NCBI GenBank assembly: GCA_003447545.1 | Contig: DLYX01000652.1 | Location: forward strand, 1-7,430 | DNA from: Deltaproteobacteria bacterium | GTDB lineage: Bacteria; Desulfobacterota; Binatia; UBA12015 | Reading direction: 5' to 3' | Length of the DNA stretch: 7,430 nt | Part shown: piece after piece, positions 6,790 to 7,430 of the stretch | Layout of the letters: each line of letters opens with the position of its first letter | Position numbering within the stretch: the stretch's first letter is position 1 | Program-made: the position numbers and the translations under genes | Notes under the pieces: model-generated | The model's database searches: none | What the model was told of the DNA's origin: nothing | The model's input: the letters and a program-made list of their open reading frames with translations, nothing else

Positions 6790-7372
6790 AATCAACCTGA
6801 CCTGTAGCCGGGTCGTAGAGGGCCGCGGCGATTTGCACCACGCCTCGCTTCGATGCTTCCGCGAGGACAGGACTCTGTTCCACGAGCGCCTGACAGGTTC
6901 CGGCGATATTTGCGCGGATCGCCGTTTTTGAATCCTCGATGCCTTTGACTCGCGGTCGAATCGCGCGGACGATTTCGCCGAGATGTCCCGGCGGTGTTTC
7001 CGGACCTTGTGCGGCGGCGACTGCGGCACACGAGACGTGCCCCATAACGACGAGCAGAGGAACGTGGAGCTCCAGCACGGCGAGTTCCAGACTACCCAGA
7101 GTTGATGAGGACTCGCCGACGTTTCCGCCCTCGCGGATAACGAAGAGCGCACCGAGAAGCTCGTCGAAGACAATTTCGGGAGCGACCCGCGAGTCGGCGC
7201 AGGTAAGCACCGCGGCAAAGGGGCTCTGACCGGATGCGTTGCGTGCGCGCATCGTTTCAAGATCGGCGGCACTCACAGCACGTCGCGCACCTGTGGCGAA
7301 ACGTTGGTTGCCGTCGACCAGCATTTGCAGAGCTGCGGTCGCATTGGGCGGCTTCGGATCAGATTTGGACAT
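6773..7372 (-). CDS. Beta-class carbonic anhydrase
   Basis: The product is predicted to interconvert CO2 and bicarbonate in the cytoplasm with a catalytic zinc. The 199-residue protein has the beta-CA signature: AVLTCADSRVAPEIVFD (55-70) supplies zinc ligand Cys58 and the Asp60-Arg62 dyad, and MGHVSCAAV (110-118) supplies zinc ligands His112 and Cys115. The N-terminal ALQMLVDGNQRFATG is the usual helix and GNQRF opening. The LGSLELAV segment and the C-terminal GVVQIAAALYDPATGQVDF strand are also typical. No signal peptide or membrane segment is seen. The usual R-N-A-G-N segment reads R-E-G-G-N (80-84). The ATG at 7372 lacks an obvious Shine-Dalgarno. The gene faces the ThiE/TenI gene and overlaps its end by 17 bp. 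A functional link to thiamine synthesis is not evident; bicarbonate supply for carboxylating enzymes is the general role. Confidence 0.94.
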   Translation of the reverse strand: MSKSDPKPPNATAALQMLVDGNQRFATGARRAVSAADLETMRARNASGQSPFAAVLTCADSRVAPEIVFDELLGALFVIREGGNVGESSSTLGSLELAVLELHVPLLVVMGHVSCAAVAAAQGPETPPGHLGEIVRAIRPRVKGIEDSKTAIRANIAGTCQALVEQSPVLAEASKRGVVQIAAALYDPATGQVDFKPLD

Positions 7373-7392
7373 AAGGATCGCCGCAGCGTGCC

Positions 7393-7430
7393 ATGAGCGA
7401 AAGAGACACTCAACTCTTTCCGCTGTCTTT
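7393..7430 (+). CDS. Possible start of a plus-strand gene (Lon N-terminal-domain-like), cut by the right edge
   Basis: An ATG at 7393 opens a frame that stays open to the window end and reads MSERDTQLFPLS. The LFPL element a few residues from the N-terminus resembles the beginning of Lon substrate-binding-domain proteins (typically 'LPLFPL..VLFPG'), but twelve residues cannot establish a family. No Shine-Dalgarno is visible, and the divergent carbonic anhydrase start is only 20 nt away, leaving no room for separate promoters. It may be a real divergent gene, or chance. Confidence 0.3.
   Translation, partial: MSERDTQLFPLS

Noticed and set aside
5728..7272. A 514-codon open frame on the minus strand running across thiG, the ThiE/TenI gene and the carbonic anhydrase
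   Set aside because: It is antisense or out of frame to three clearly conserved genes, is rich in Arg/Pro/Ser as expected from GC-rich shadow frames, and shows no domain I recognise.
1..7430. CRISPR array, tRNA, insertion sequence or defence system
   Set aside because: No regularly spaced repeats, cloverleaf, transposase motif or terminal inverted repeats were seen; the window is almost fully occupied by housekeeping genes.

Overview
The window is a compact stretch of housekeeping genes from a GC-rich bacterium (roughly 60% G+C by eye), with almost no intergenic space. The proteins are typical of Gram-negative, deltaproteobacteria-like or Myxococcota/Binatota-like lineages. That placement is an impression from protein style and gene order, not a demonstrated assignment. 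I see no mobile element, CRISPR array, tRNA, rRNA or phage gene.

Left part, minus strand (about 5003 down to 1). A tight co-directional run is read right to left: alr (alanine racemase), purH (last two steps of IMP synthesis), purD (GAR synthetase) and tsaC (threonylcarbamoyl-AMP synthase for the tRNA t6A modification). After a 114-bp gap comes the N-terminal part of a DUF1015 protein, which runs off the left edge. The alr/purH, purH/purD and purD/tsaC junctions are 15, 1 and 12 nt. At two of them the upstream TGA stop is embedded in the next gene's Shine-Dalgarno (TGAGGAG). At purH/purD the stop and start are separated by one base. This looks like one transcript linking D-alanine supply for the cell wall, purine synthesis and tRNA modification.

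Middle and right part, plus strand (5142 to 6789). A divergently oriented thiamine-thiazole cluster follows: thiS (sulfur carrier ending in Gly-Gly), thiG (thiazole synthase, overlapping thiS by ATGA) and a ThiE/TenI-fold protein. The third gene would normally be labelled thiE. However, both aspartates that bind Mg2+ in ThiE are glycine here, and the segment closely resembles the thiazole tautomerase TenI. It does keep a ThiE-like QLREK pyrimidine-site motif. This is the most interesting point in the window. No thiF, thiO, thiH, thiC or thiD is present here, and I see no TPP riboswitch upstream of thiS.

Right end. A beta-class carbonic anhydrase on the minus strand (7372 to 6773) converges on the ThiE/TenI gene and overlaps it by 17 bp. 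The last 38 bases may hold the start of a further plus-strand gene beginning MSERDTQLFPLS, which hints weakly at a Lon N-terminal-domain protein. No gene-free stretch exceeds 300 bp; the largest are the 138-bp alr/thiS divergent region and the 114-bp tsaC/DUF1015 gap. I found no convincing evidence of a wholly new system.
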